From NCBI RefSeq assembly GCF_014898815.1, contig NW_026515546.1:2218501-2282500 (forward strand): a stretch of 64,000 nucleotides of DNA. The letters are read 5' to 3'. Shown in pieces: positions 12,286-23,395 of the stretch. Within the stretch, counting starts at the first letter, position 1, and every line of letters starts with the position of its first letter. This stretch comes from Panonychus citri (lineage: Eukaryota; Arthropoda; Arachnida; Trombidiformes; Tetranychidae). A program made the position numbers and the translations under genes. A model generated the notes under the pieces. It made no database searches. It saw nothing but the letters and a program-made list of their open reading frames with translations, and was not told the origin of the DNA.

Positions 12286-13298
12286 TTATTGTGGTTTACG
12301 AATTTTAGAGCGAATCGATTTTTCAATCTCAAATTGTCTAACATCAGCACGAGATAAGAAGGCCTGTCTTTCAACGTAACCATCTTTGCTAAGTGTCGCT
12401 TGTTTAAGGTCATCTTCGATTCCTTGGTCACGTTTAAAACTGTCCCAGTCGATCTTTGATTTTTGTAGTGTTCCTATTTTATTTTTTTTACCAAGATTTG
12501 ATACGAAATCTTTCAGGCCACTGCGTCTAATTGTAGGTACGGGTGGAGCAGATGATTGAGCAACCAATGAAGATGATGAGCTAAAAGAGAGGACAAGAAA
12601 AAGTATAAATATGATTACAAAATGGTTGACAATTTAAACATAATGTTTTTCTAATGGTGACATTATGTGTACATAGAAACACTCACATAGGTGCACACAT
12701 TAGATAAATTTGATTGAGTTTAGACTTACCTAGTAACTGGTTTGGGTGTTTCTTTGATGACAACTTTTTCACCGGCAAAATCATAAACTTTCTCAGCAAT
12801 TGCCTCTTCATTGGTCTCTTTGGGTGTTGATAATGGTTTAGGTTCCGATTTAATTGAACTGGAATCATTAAGTTCAGCCCAAAGGTCATCAGCTTTTTTC
12901 TTCTTCTCATCTATGGTCAAATCTTTTTTATCTTCACCTTGCTGGTCAACATTTTCAGCATCATCATCATCTTTCAATGATTTCCTTTTGATTCCACGTC
13001 TTTTCACCTTTTTTTTCCTCTTCTGTTTCGCTGGACCATCATTACCATCGTCACTTTCACCGGATCCATTGCTTGATTCATCATCATCATCATCAATATC
13101 TTTTTCATGATCATCTTGAGAGAAGAAACAATCAAAAGAAGATAAACAATTAGCAATGGGCACAATTGTTCGGCAAATTAAATCACTTAACAAACCATCA
13201 TTTTCTAAATCCTCTTTACTGGGAACATAGTCTTCATCATCTTCCTCATCATCGTCATCCTCTTCAGCGACCGAAGCCAAATTCTTGAAGGTATCCAT
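12286..13298 (-). CDS. CFDP1: Craniofacial development protein 1 / BCNT (Swc5-type chromatin factor)
   Basis: Nuclear BCNT-family protein, related to yeast Swc5 of the SWR1 (H2A.Z exchange) complex and Drosophila YETI. Model: exons 13298-13187, 13114-12730, 12580-12286 = 792 nt, 263 residues. The N-terminal half is very acidic (repeated D/E runs with YVPS), followed by a basic KQKRKKKVKRR stretch, as in the family. The last exon encodes the diagnostic BCNT-C domain: SKIDWDSFKRDQGI, KDGYVERQAFL, DVRQFEIEKSIR. Exon 1/2 is separated by a 72-nt segment (13115-13186) that is itself open. I treat it as an intron because of its GTGATT donor, a long pyrimidine tract ending TCTCAAG, and a hydrophobic translation foreign to the acidic context. 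If it is retained, the protein is 24 residues longer. Identification is secure; the small intron is likely. Confidence 0.9.
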
Positions 13299-13903
13299 AT
13301 GAGAAAAGCAAATCAACCCAAATAATAATCAAAAGACAAAAGGGACACACCTAATGAAATGAACAACACAGAATTTAATTGAAAAACGATCAAAATCAAT
13401 TCCAACAATTAGAGATGAAAAAAAAGCCAACCAGAAAAAGAGAAAAATACAAATTCAAGTTAAACAAAGAGAGAAAAGAGCAAAAAATAAACAAGAGAAA
13501 AGAAAAAAAAGAAAACCAGTCTAGGGATCGATATATAAATAACCAAACACAAACTCTTTTCTTTTTTGATGGAAAATCAATTAAACCAAATTAGAATTTC
13601 TAATTGTTGATGTAATTTATTTAATTATCTTTTTCGCCCACAATTTAGATTAACTGACCAATTCTAATTGGAATTGATTGTTTTTCGTTTCTGATCAAGA
13701 CATTTTCATACTTGGGGATCATCTTTCTCTCTCTGTGAATCTCTTGTTTACTTTTTCTGTCTTTGTTTTGATTTTCGTTTTCTTCTTATTGGTAATTAAT
13801 TAATTGGTTGATTGGTGTTTTTAAGAATTGTTTTTACTTACAATTTACTAATTGTCTTGTGTATTGAAAGGATTGACTGACCATAGAGAGATAAGTTGAT
13901 TTG
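13299..13903. promoter_or_regulatory. Divergent intergenic region between CFDP1 and a small membrane-protein gene
   Basis: About 600 bp between two genes transcribed away from each other, so it probably holds both promoters. It includes a lysine-codon-rich purine stretch (13420-13520) and pyrimidine-rich runs. No clear TATA box is assignable. Confidence 0.45.
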
Positions 13904-14511
13904 ATGACAAAGAAAAACCATTTTACCAGAAAACCGGAGCCAATTTTCTCAGGTGAGTTTATTTATTTTCCATTACTAATTAACTTATTTTTGATAGAGG
14001 AAAATTTTGTTAATTTATTTAATTTCTTCCAATTAGAAAATGATTCCATGTTTTTGATGTTGTGTTGAGAAAAATTTTATTCGAAATATGATGATGTTTA
14101 TGAAACTGATCCATCTTCATGGTAGATTTTCAATCTTTTGTTACAAAATAGTGTTTACCTTTTTCTCTCTCTCTCTCCCTCTAATAATTGTCTATCATTC
14201 TAACGATTAATGATTAACTGTGTAATTAGTTAATTTTCTGTTATAGTGATTGAAACAATTCAAGGTTACCAATTATCTCTAAATCATCATGAAGACCTTC
14301 TAGTAATTGGAAAATCATCTCTAACCATTTTCTTCGCCATCATCTTCTCATTTTCAAGTTTCTTCCTTTTCTCTCTTGTGTATGTGTTTATTTGCTTTTC
14401 CATCAAATTTCAATTCATTTACCTTTTTCTATTCTCTCTCTTTCTCTCTTTCTCTATTATAGATGTCTTGATAATCATTGGATTGCAATTTTGTCACCAT
14501 CATCATCATAA
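13904..14511 (+). CDS. Small single-pass membrane protein, spliced, unrecognised
   Basis: Three-exon model 13904-13952, 14247-14379, 14463-14511 = 231 nt, 76 residues. All junctions are GT-AG (TCAG|GTGAGT; TTATAG|; TTGT|GTATGT; ATTATAG|) and phase closes. The protein starts with a basic segment (MTKKNHFTRKPEP), then a hydrophilic stretch, then one hydrophobic segment of about 22 residues (about 41-63, FFAIIFSFSSFFLFSLV), and a short tail ending LSPSSS. An AATAAA follows at 14536-14541. No family is recognised. The good splice sites make it more than a random ORF, but the low-complexity pyrimidine context means parts could be untranslated, for example 5' UTR of the METTL9 gene downstream. Confidence 0.45.
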
Positions 14512-14535
14512 TTGACGCCATCACAAAGTGAAAAC

Positions 14536-14541
14536 AATAAA
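14536..14541 (+). terminator. Candidate poly(A) signal
   Basis: AATAAA 25 nt downstream of the small membrane-protein stop and about 320 nt upstream of METTL9. It supports two separate transcripts. Confidence 0.4.
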
Positions 14542-14857
14542 CATCCATTGGACACAGTGATTAATCTGGAAGAAATCAGAGTGACCAAGCAAAGATCAGT
14601 GACCACAATATAAACAAATCTACTGACACTCACACACCCTTTTCATCAACAGTAAACACCAATTGATTGAAACCTTTTTTATTTTCCTGTTGTGATCATA
14701 ATTTTCTCAAGCTCATCATCACCATCATCATTATCTTCATCAATTGATTGTTGATAAAGAACAACAGAAAGTTAACCAAGCTTGAAGAGGTATTGAAATC
14801 AAAGAAAAGCTTTATCATCGTTACTATTGGCAAAGAAAGATCTGGTTTCTATTGGTG

Positions 14858-15784
14858 ATGGATTGTAAATTGGTTCATTGTAACAATCAACAACGACCCA
14901 TCATACGTGGTTCACTTGCCAGAAGTGTTTATGAGAGAATGCTCCGTGAGGAACAATTGAGAAATTTTGACACTTCCAAATGGTATAAAATTGATAATAA
15001 TCAAGTTAACGATTCCATAAGTTCCAAGTTTATTGAATTAAACTATGATTCGGAAACCGATACATTTATTAAAACGTGCTACCAAAAATCGGACTGGTTA
15101 TTTACCCATATCTTCAATGCTTTAGCTCAAACAGTATTGGGTCTCTTTATGACATCTACATCAATCAATGGTCTTCTCAAACGTGGTTCAATGTTTGTCT
15201 TCTCAAATTCACAATTTAACCTGTTCTACGATGAAATTGGTACAATTAAATCAGATTCGGATTCTTCCCTATTGGATATTGGTTCAGGTGATGGTCGAGT
15301 TACCTCAGTAATGTCCAAATATTTTAATAAAACCTATTGTACGGAAGTGAGTCCAGTCATGAAAAGGTTACTGGTCAAGCGAGACTATGAAATACTTGAT
15401 GCTGATAAATGGTATGAGAATGACCTTTCCTTTAACCTGATCAGCTGTTTAAATGTACTGGATAGATGTGATCGTCCATTAACCATGATTAAAAAGATGA
15501 GGCAAAAAATCAAACCCAATGGAAGGATTTTATTAGCTCTGGTATTACCATTGAATCAATATGTTGAATCTTCAGCCAATGGCCATAAACCAAGTGAATC
15601 AATTACTTTAACAGGTAATAGTCTTGAACAACATGCTCAATCATTTATTCAAGATTATATTGAACCAAATGATTTAGAGTTAATTGCTTGGACAAAAGTA
15701 CCTTACCTGTGTGAAGGAGATCTAGAATTGTCATATTATTGGTTAAATGATGTTCTTTTCCTACTCAAACCTAAATCAAGCTAA
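14858..15784 (+). CDS. METTL9: METTL9 (DREV) family protein-histidine methyltransferase
   Basis: Single-exon gene, 308 residues. METTL9 is a SAM-dependent enzyme that forms 1-methylhistidine in HxH-type motifs of protein substrates. Sequence support: the family block SWYxxD-like WYKID (near 43), DWLF..I, the hallmark SINGLLKRGSMFVFS (about 103-117), SAM-binding motif I LLDIGSGDGRV (about 138-148), the post-I acid in YCTEVSPVMKRLL, SCLNVLDRCDRPLTM, ILLALVLPLNQYVE, and the C-terminal PYLCEGD with a LKP ending. The start is the ATG giving MDCKLVHC; an upstream in-frame TTG is not used. Human METTL9 has an N-terminal signal/TM segment that is not obvious here, so an additional 5' exon is possible. 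All catalytic-core features appear intact. Confidence 0.93.
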   Translation: MDCKLVHCNNQQRPIIRGSLARSVYERMLREEQLRNFDTSKWYKIDNNQVNDSISSKFIELNYDSETDTFIKTCYQKSDWLFTHIFNALAQTVLGLFMTSTSINGLLKRGSMFVFSNSQFNLFYDEIGTIKSDSDSSLLDIGSGDGRVTSVMSKYFNKTYCTEVSPVMKRLLVKRDYEILDADKWYENDLSFNLISCLNVLDRCDRPLTMIKKMRQKIKPNGRILLALVLPLNQYVESSANGHKPSESITLTGNSLEQHAQSFIQDYIEPNDLELIAWTKVPYLCEGDLELSYYWLNDVLFLLKPKSS

Positions 15785-16922
15785 TTAAGTTAATCCATTT
15801 TTCTCATGGATTGTTTAACACACACAACAACAATTAAAGCCAAATCTTCACAATTAAAGCAGCTAAAATCCATCACAACAACAACAACAACAACAATTTA
15901 CATTCTTAATCACCTTTAATCACTATCACCAAATTCACGAACGGATAAAGATATCATTTTTTACCAATAATCAATTTTGTCAATTCTCAATCGTCTCTCA
16001 ATATAATTGCATCTCACTGATCCATAATAACCGCTAAATTGTAAAACAGTTTTCAAAACCACAATTAACTCTGATTCTCATGTGATTTAATGTTAACCAT
16101 TACAAGATTAACTAAGATAGTTCTTAATTGTTTAAACCGAAAGTATTTAAAACTGTTAAAGTTTATACACAATTAGACACAATATCATTGCCAAATTGTT
16201 GACTATAGACAATTTAATTAACCAATTAATACATATAATATGACTGAATAACACTATGGACAAGTTTTTGTTTTAATTACCGTTAAACAATTAGGAAAAC
16301 ACAATCAAGAGTTAATTTGATTTGAATCTGTTGATTTTTCATTTTGCCTCCTCTCCAATCAAACATTACTTTCAATCAACGATCATCAATTAACCAACCC
16401 TTTAATTGTCTCATATTGAACACAATTAAGTTTTATTATCTTTCCTTATTTATCCAAATCAACCTCTTTAATTGTAATGGTTAATTAATATCCTTTCAAT
16501 TATTATCCATCTGATTTAAATGTAATTATCCTTCTCACTTTCTTTGGTAATTGTTTTTGTCTGTTAATCATTTCAATCAAAAACGGTTAATCATTTAATG
16601 TCATTAGAGTTCAGAAACAATTTGATCAGAGGATCATGTTAATCAATCTCAGAATCGTGTTCCAATTATCAACCATGAGACGTCAATCTAACAATTTGCA
16701 CCAGAAAGAATTTGTAAATAGTAATTAACCAAATTAATTAGGATCATTATGTTAATTTGCTTGAATTCAACCTTTAGACAATCAACAGGTGAATTAAGAT
16801 GAACAATTGAAGAATTGAAAATCCTAATTGAATCAGTTGAGAGAAAGAGAAAAAAAAATTGTATTTAGTTAAATTGTCGATACAAAATCAATCACAATTT
16901 ACCTTGTTTTCCACAATTAACT
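15785..16922 (+). other. Intergenic: METTL9 3' UTR and SLC17 promoter side
   Basis: 1.1 kb, extremely AT-rich and dense in the word CAATTAA and its complement. It has a short (CAA)n run near 15877-15897. No gene seen. Confidence 0.6.
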
Positions 16923-18781
16923 ATGGTTAATTTACCATCTAAAGATGAACCTCGATTCAAATTGCGACTTTTAATTTGTTTATGTTCAACTATGGTTCAC
17001 TTTACACTTAGTGCTAACAGAGTGGCCTTAACAATATCATTCGAGGCGATGTTAAGTCCAGAACCAGATGAGACCATATCAACATCACCCGTTAATTCAA
17101 GCCAACGAATAGAAAAGACAACAATTAGTAAATTGTCATCATCAGACCATCACAAGAAAGATGACCCGAAATCATTGAAACAATTGAATGTTAACAAGAC
17201 CGTTGATCTTAATCAAACCAAAACAAATCCATATAAAGTTGAATTGACCGAAAGTACCAAGGATCGATTTTTCGAGATCATTTTTTTCGGTGGCCTTATT
17301 TCCCCGATACCAACGGGTCGACTTGCCGATAAATATGGTCCAAAATTGGTCGTTACCATTTTACTTTTAATCAATGCAGTTGTAATGTCTTTATTTCCGA
17401 TGGTCGCTAGTTGGTCAATCTATTGTGCCGCTGCTTTAATGTTTCTGAAAGGAGCGGGTACAAGTCCACTTTTCTCGTGCTCCTCAGTATTATGTGCACA
17501 TTGGTGTCCCAAATATGAGAAGACGATGTATGTTTCAACGGTAGCCACGGGCTCCATGATGGCCATTATAGCAGCTAACCCACTGTCGGGTTTTCTTTGC
17601 TCCCTTGATTTCCTTGGTGGTTGGCCGCTGTGCTTTTACCTTATGGGCTCTATTAATATCTTGGTGGTCTGTATTTGGCTTTTAATAGTAACCAACGATC
17701 CAGCTGAACATCCATTGATATCACCAGCTGAAAAAGAGCTTGTATTAAATGAGAGAACTCCAATCGATGAATTTAATGTAAGTTCGTCCAATCGAAACTG
17801 AACTATTTCAGATTACTAGAGAATTGATCTTTTCCTCCTTTTAGACAAAATCGCCTCCGTACCTCAAAATGCTCACTTGTGGACCTTTTTGGGCCTTAAT
17901 TGTGGCTCACTTCGCTTCTTCTTGGTTTAGTACATTAATCTCTCATCAAGTTCCAGATTATTTCAAGACAGTTCTCCATGTTTCAATGACAGAGGTAAAT
18001 AATCAACCCAATCAATTGAGAACAATTAATTTTCTTTCTCTCTCTCATTAGGATGGTATTTACTCAGGTTTACCTTATGTTGGCTCAGCGATTTGTTTAT
18101 CAATTTTCAGTTTCATTATTGATAAACTGCGTGCCAATGGTAAATTGTCAACTACAGCAATCAGAAAGATATCTGCCGACATAGGTGAGTTAATTAGGTT
18201 GATTGAAAAATCTACAAAAAGGTTAATTGATTGTATTATGTTGTTGTTTTTTTCTGTCTGCAGGTTTCATTTTTGCTCCTGCATTTATGATTCTATCAAC
18301 GTTTTTCGGTAAAAATTTGATAGCGGTTTTAGCCTGTGTTTGTGCCGCTAAGGCGATGGCCGCTGCTCAATTTGCTGGGATTTACAGTGTCCATTTAGAT
18401 ATTGCACCTTCTTATGTTGGCTCTTTAGCAGGTATAATTGAAACTGTTCAAAATGGTGCTTCAATGGCCATGAATCACGCGACGTTATCTCTAATCGGTG
18501 ATCAGCCGACTCTTCACCACTGGTCAAATCTATTTCTTGCCACTGCGGTTGTTTGTATCATTGGAACTCATTATTTTGCACTTTTAGGCTCATCTAAACT
18601 TCAACCTTGGGATCCAACCTTTAAATCAGAGGAAAAGGCAATTGAAGATGATCAAAATGGTGATATGTCCTATCCAACCATTTTCGATCCCGAAATTTAC
18701 GTTGTCGATGCGAGATCAGGTTCAATTATCCGAAAACATTCAATATCTGCGGCTAGTTTTGACATAGTTCACCCAAACTAA
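16923..18781 (+). CDS. SLC17-type major facilitator (sialin / vesicular glutamate / Na-phosphate cotransporter-like)
   Basis: Anion carrier of the MFS, expected in plasma or vesicle/lysosome membrane. Exons 16923-17777, 17845-17994, 18052-18184, 18264-18781 = 1656 nt, 551 residues, with phase closing at every junction. Support: TM1 region with NRVALTISFEAML (the RxNLSVAI-like position), a large hydrophilic loop with several N-glycosylation sequons before TM2, the MFS signature PTGRLADKYGPK, the SLC17 block NPLSGFLC..GGWPLCFYLMG followed by NDPAEHP, SPPYLKMLTCGPFWALIVAH, and TEDGIYSGLPY. The C-terminal half has the late helices (IAPSYVGSLAGI) and a charged cytoplasmic tail. Substrate cannot be told from sequence. 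Its last 15 codons are duplicated 4.2 kb downstream with the M13 repeat unit. Confidence 0.9.
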
Positions 18782-18902
18782 ATTGTAAATATCGACAACA
18801 ATTAATCAACACTCAAAGAAAACAATAATCATCAATGGATTTATCGATCATTGACAAGAATTATTCTCAAATAATTATCATGTTGAATGAAAGACAATCC
18901 AA

Positions 18903-18908
18903 AATAAA
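18903..18908 (+). terminator. Poly(A) signal of the SLC17 gene
   Basis: AATAAA about 120 nt past the SLC17 stop. It is absent from the second copy of the duplicated flank, where a 130-bp segment is missing. Confidence 0.45.
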
Positions 18909-19321
18909 ATGTCCAACCTGTTAATCCTCAATCAATCAACAGGATTACCATTTAAATGATATAATTTAAATGTCATATTTTCATTAAAAGTTGATAAAAA
19001 CAATAATAAAATCTCATTAACAAAAATTAATCACCATCTTAATCTAAATCGTGAATTGATTTCATGGAGTCAACATTGAACAATTTACAATATTCAAATT
19101 TTTCATTCGATTATATTGATTCAATTGGCCAGATCTTAATTTTAAATAAATGATTGGATTGATTAACCATTAGAACAACAAAAATAAGCTGGATACCTAC
19201 AGTTACATGGATTCGAAATTGATAATTAACAATATTAACATTGATCTTAAATAATCTTCCATTTTTCTTTAAGATGGAAAATCATCAACAATCAATCAAA
19301 TTATAAGATTAATTGGTTAAA

Positions 19322-22300
19322 ATGTCTGAATTAACTAACGTGCCTTCAAGTATAGCCGACAAAGAACATGTCACTCGAAAAAGATCATCATGTTTTCATC
19401 TTCGAATGTTACAATTTATAAGCTTTCGACAATTTTTCCTCTATTTATTATTGTTTAATGTTCTATTATTAATTATTACTTTAATTTCTAGAGGTAAGTT
19501 TATAGTAAAGTGTGTTGATCAACTAATATAATTACCAAATATTATTTGTTGTTTAGGAGTAATTAATCCGGAGGAAATGGAAAATACTGAAATTTGTAAT
19601 ACTTCAAAGTGTCTTGAAGCAGGTATAAAATTTATCGATCGATTTATTAATCGACTAGTGATTGTTAATTGTTATTCTTTTGATTTACTAGCACAAAGTT
19701 TACTCAATCAAATTGACGAATCAGTATCACCATGTGATGATTTTTATCGGTTTGCCTGTGGGGGAATGGATAATGAATATACTGTTTTACCGGAAGGATT
19801 TTCTTCTAATGCAAGAGTACCTATTGAAATGGTTGAAATTCAAAAAAGAGTCAAAAGTAATGTGGAAACAATTGATAATAGTTATGTAATTTATTAATTG
19901 TTACAATAATCAATCTTAATTGTAGATTTAATGAATGGCCTGAGGGATCGAGATCTTTATCCTGGTGGTTATCAAAGAAAAATGAGAGACTTTTATAATC
20001 TTTGTCAACAAGGTAAGAAGGAAAAAAAGATCGACTGAACAATGACCAAATAGTCGACGATTATTAATAATAATTTTCTTCAATATTTCATTTATTTAAT
20101 TCTTTTTTTGCTACACCAGCTCGTAGTCGCAATAGAAATTTGTTTGTATTTATGAGAATGATTCAACAATTGGGTGGATGGCCAATTCTACGAGGAGCTG
20201 GATGGAATGAAGAATCTTTCAGCTTAACCGATATTCTGATAGAAATGAGAAGATTAGGATTATCTTACGATGTATTATTCCCAATCCGTCTTAGACATTT
20301 AGCTCCCAACGATGATGTCCATCAAGTTACGGTAAGTGTCACTTTCATCGTATTCACTCATCATGGATAATAATTCTATCTCGAACCTCTTCTCTTTCTC
20401 TCTCTAAATTATCAATAGATATTTAATGAGGAGACAAATTTAAAAAATTTTTACAATCGTTATCAAGACTCTATTAATAGAACCTCACTTTACGCGAATT
20501 TAAGCCGATCTGCCTTTGAACGTTTGGGACACACAAATGACACATTTGATGCTATGCGAAATGCGATGAACTTTGGTAGATCGTTAGCAAGAGTAAAGTA
20601 TTTTACGAAAATTATTTGCTCTCTGAGTAGTCATGATAATATTGTTCATGTTCAAAGATTCCAGGTTACCAGAGTTCCATGTTTCTCAGCCTGAGAAGTC
20701 TTGATTACACTTATCCTTTCCTGAATTGGACGAAATATTTTATTAATGTGTTGCAACCGCTGAATTTGGATCCGAATAATTTTTATGTTCATTTCTCACC
20801 TACTCATTTATACGGATTGGCAGATCTATTAAGAACAACGAATAACAGGTAAATACTATTATATTGCGAAGGAATAAAAGTTGAAAAATGAATAGTTTTC
20901 GGAATTAGTGTAATTATTTTTTCTCTTCCAATGTTTTTGTCAGTGTTCTTGCAAATTACATTATGTTTTCAGTTTTCTTGGAATCAGTTCCATATTTTGG
21001 CGAGAATTGGTCACAGTGGATAAGGGAATTCAACGATAATCCAAGTTCGCTTAAATTGTCATTATATACAAATGACGAAGATACATGTATTAGATTTCTC
21101 ATAGATAAATTTAAAATTGGGATTGGATCTCTTTATGCTCTTTCATGGGCAAATACAAATAATAATAAAATACTTAAATTAGTAAGTATCGAATCTCCAA
21201 TTTTTAAATTTTCTAAAATTGAATAGTGATTCTCTCATTCTCTCTTTATTCATTATTGTTTATTAGACTTCAAATGTATTCCAATTTTTACGTTTATCCT
21301 TCGAGGATTTGATACACCAATCTGAATGGTTGAACGAAAATACGACCATTCGTGTAATTGATAAAGTGAATAAAATGAAAGTAATGGTTGGATATCCGGA
21401 AGAGCTTTTAAATATTGAGAAAGTTGATAAGTTCTATGAAAAGGTAAGTTCTAATGGTCATTTGTAAGTGGAAATTTACCGTTATATTAATAAGAATATC
21501 TCTTTCTAATTAACCCATTTATTAGTTAACTATTGATAACTCTACAAGTTTTTATGAGATTGATTTGTATTTGAAACGGCTTGGAATTAATTTGCAATTT
21601 TTTGCTTTAACTGTACGAGGAGACAGAAAAATGTAAGAATTTCATTTTTATTTTCACCGTTGATTGATTATTCATTAGAAAACAATTAATTAAGTTAAAT
21701 CACTTCAAATTAGACCATGGTACCTTTTTCATATAATAGATGTGAATGCTTACTATCATACATTAAATAATGAAATCTCCATATTATTGGGTTTTATTGA
21801 AGCGAGCCGAGCTAGTCCCGATTCTCCCATGTAAGCCAATTACTGAGTAAATGTTGAAAAAGAATTGAAAAATTGATGACTTGATTTTACTTGAAAGTAA
21901 TTCTCTTTCTATTATTTTAGGTATATTAACTTTGGTGGAATGGGTTCGATTACCGGCCATGAAATTCAACATGGTTTCTGTCTGACTACTCATCTTCTTG
22001 AGGAAGAAAAAAGAATTTTCAATTTTTCCGATGAAGTTCAAAAAATAGTCGATGAAAGAAGAGAGTGTATAGTTAATCGTTATAACAATTACGCTACAAC
22101 TACAGTTAGAGAAGGACAAGTTGTAACCTTATGGGTAATTAGAAAGTTAATTGTGTTTCTACAAATTAATAGATTTCAATTGTAACCTTGATCACTTTTT
22201 CTTGTTTATATTACTGTTATCATCTGATTATTGATAAAGTTCAGAAGTGAGCGTTCATTTTGTGAAAACTTTTCCGATCGAGCTGGACTCAAGTTATCAT

Positions 22301-22858
22301 ATATGGTTAGAACTTTTTTGTTGTTTTTATTAGAGATTTCAATCCATTCGATTTATAATGTTTTTCTTTAATTCTATTGATTGTCTTTCTACTCAGGCTT
22401 ATAAAAAGTACATCTCTTTACATGGTGAAGATAAACTGTTACCACGATTAACTCATTATACTAGAGATCAGTTGTTTCTAATACGAGCAGCGGGAGTAAG
22501 TTAATTAAAATAATCAATTGTTTGTAATACTTTTTGTCAACTTTTACTTTCTACTTTTTGTTTTGACTTTCAAGAACCATTGTGGTAAATATGAACACGG
22601 ATATTATAGTTCATTTTTTGAGCGCAATACAACTACTCATCCACCGGGAAATCTCAGGTTAATGAACATAAATTTCAATCAATTTATTTTTCAGAAATTT
22701 ATTAATCTCAATCATTCAGTAATAAAGTTAGTTTTCATCTTTGTTTTCTCTACAGAATTGATGGATTTTCCAAAGATTTACCTGAGGTTTCGAGGATATT
22801 CAATTGTAAACCAGATGACCCAATCAATAGAAGTGGAAAATGTCTTACTTGGGAGTAA
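19322..22858 (+). CDS. M13 family (neprilysin-like) zinc metallopeptidase, copy A
   Basis: Type II membrane ectopeptidase of the neprilysin/ECE family, which trims extracellular peptides. Fifteen exons: 19322-19493, 19557-19856, 19926-20012, 20120-20331, 20419-20592, 20658-20848, 20944-21181, 21267-21443, 21526-21632, 21714-21830, 21921-22134, 22240-22305, 22397-22495, 22575-22657, 22756-22858. They sum to 2340 nt, 779 residues, with every phase closing. Features in order: cytosolic N-terminus, one TM helix (about 38-56), M13 N-terminal motif SPCDDFYRFACG, QQLGGWPIL, VGYPE, substrate-binding NAYY, zinc motif GHEIQHGF (HExxH), third ligand ENFSD (the ENxAD position), THPPGNLR and a C-terminal CLTW. 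The start is the ATG giving MSELTN; an upstream in-frame TTG is ignored. All catalytic residues are present. After HExxH the usual DDQGRxFD is replaced, suggesting a lineage-specific subgroup. Confidence 0.9.
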
Positions 22859-23395
22859 TTATTATCTAAATTTAATCAAGAAGTGACATTAATCACCATT
22901 CAAATGTAAAATCTGCCACGAGAAGAATTGATTCAATTACATTCAATATCTGCGGCTAGTTTTGACATAGTTCACCCAAACTAAATTGTAAATATCGACA
23001 ACAATTAATCAACAGGATTACCATTTAAATGATATAATTTAAATGTCATATTTTCGTTAAAAGTTGATAAAAAACAATAATAAAATCTCATTAACAAAAA
23101 TTAATCACCATCTTAATCTAAATCGTGAATTGATTTCATGGAGTCAACATTGAACAATTTACAATATTCAAATTTTTCATTCGATTATATTGATTCAATT
23201 GGCCAGATCTTAATTTTAAATAAATGATTGGATTGATTAACCATTAGAACAACAAAAATAAGCTGGATACCTACAGTTACATGGATTCGAAATTGATAAT
23301 TAACAATATTAACATTGATCTTAAATAATCTTCCATTTTTCTTTAAGATGGAAAATCATCAACAATCAATCAAATTATAAGATTAATTGGTTAAA
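22859..23395 (+). repeat. Intergenic between M13 copies; duplicated SLC17 tail and promoter flank
   Basis: After copy A's 3' end, the stretch from 22939 repeats the SLC17 C-terminal codons and 3' flank (18736 onward). It lacks 130 bp that copy 1 has between two AATCAACA words, then matches the copy A upstream region essentially base for base down to the ATG. The fragment of SLC17 here is a non-functional tail of about 15 codons. The matching upstream region presumably carries the same promoter. Confidence 0.85.

Larger units (their letters stand above)
18736..22938 (+). repeat. Tandem duplication unit, copy 1
   Basis: 4.2-kb unit holding the tail of the SLC17 CDS, its 3' flank and the first M13 peptidase gene. 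It repeats from 22939. The start is set by the shared ACATTCAATATCTGCGGC string, which in copy 1 is SLC17 coding sequence. Confidence 0.85.

Noticed and set aside
12811..13110. Plus-strand frame over CFDP1
   Set aside because: Shadow of the acidic minus-strand CDS, yielding Ser/Phe-rich translation.
13379..13594. Lys-rich plus-strand frame
   Set aside because: Starts with TTG; A-rich DNA in a divergent promoter region gives Lys/Glu/Asn by composition.
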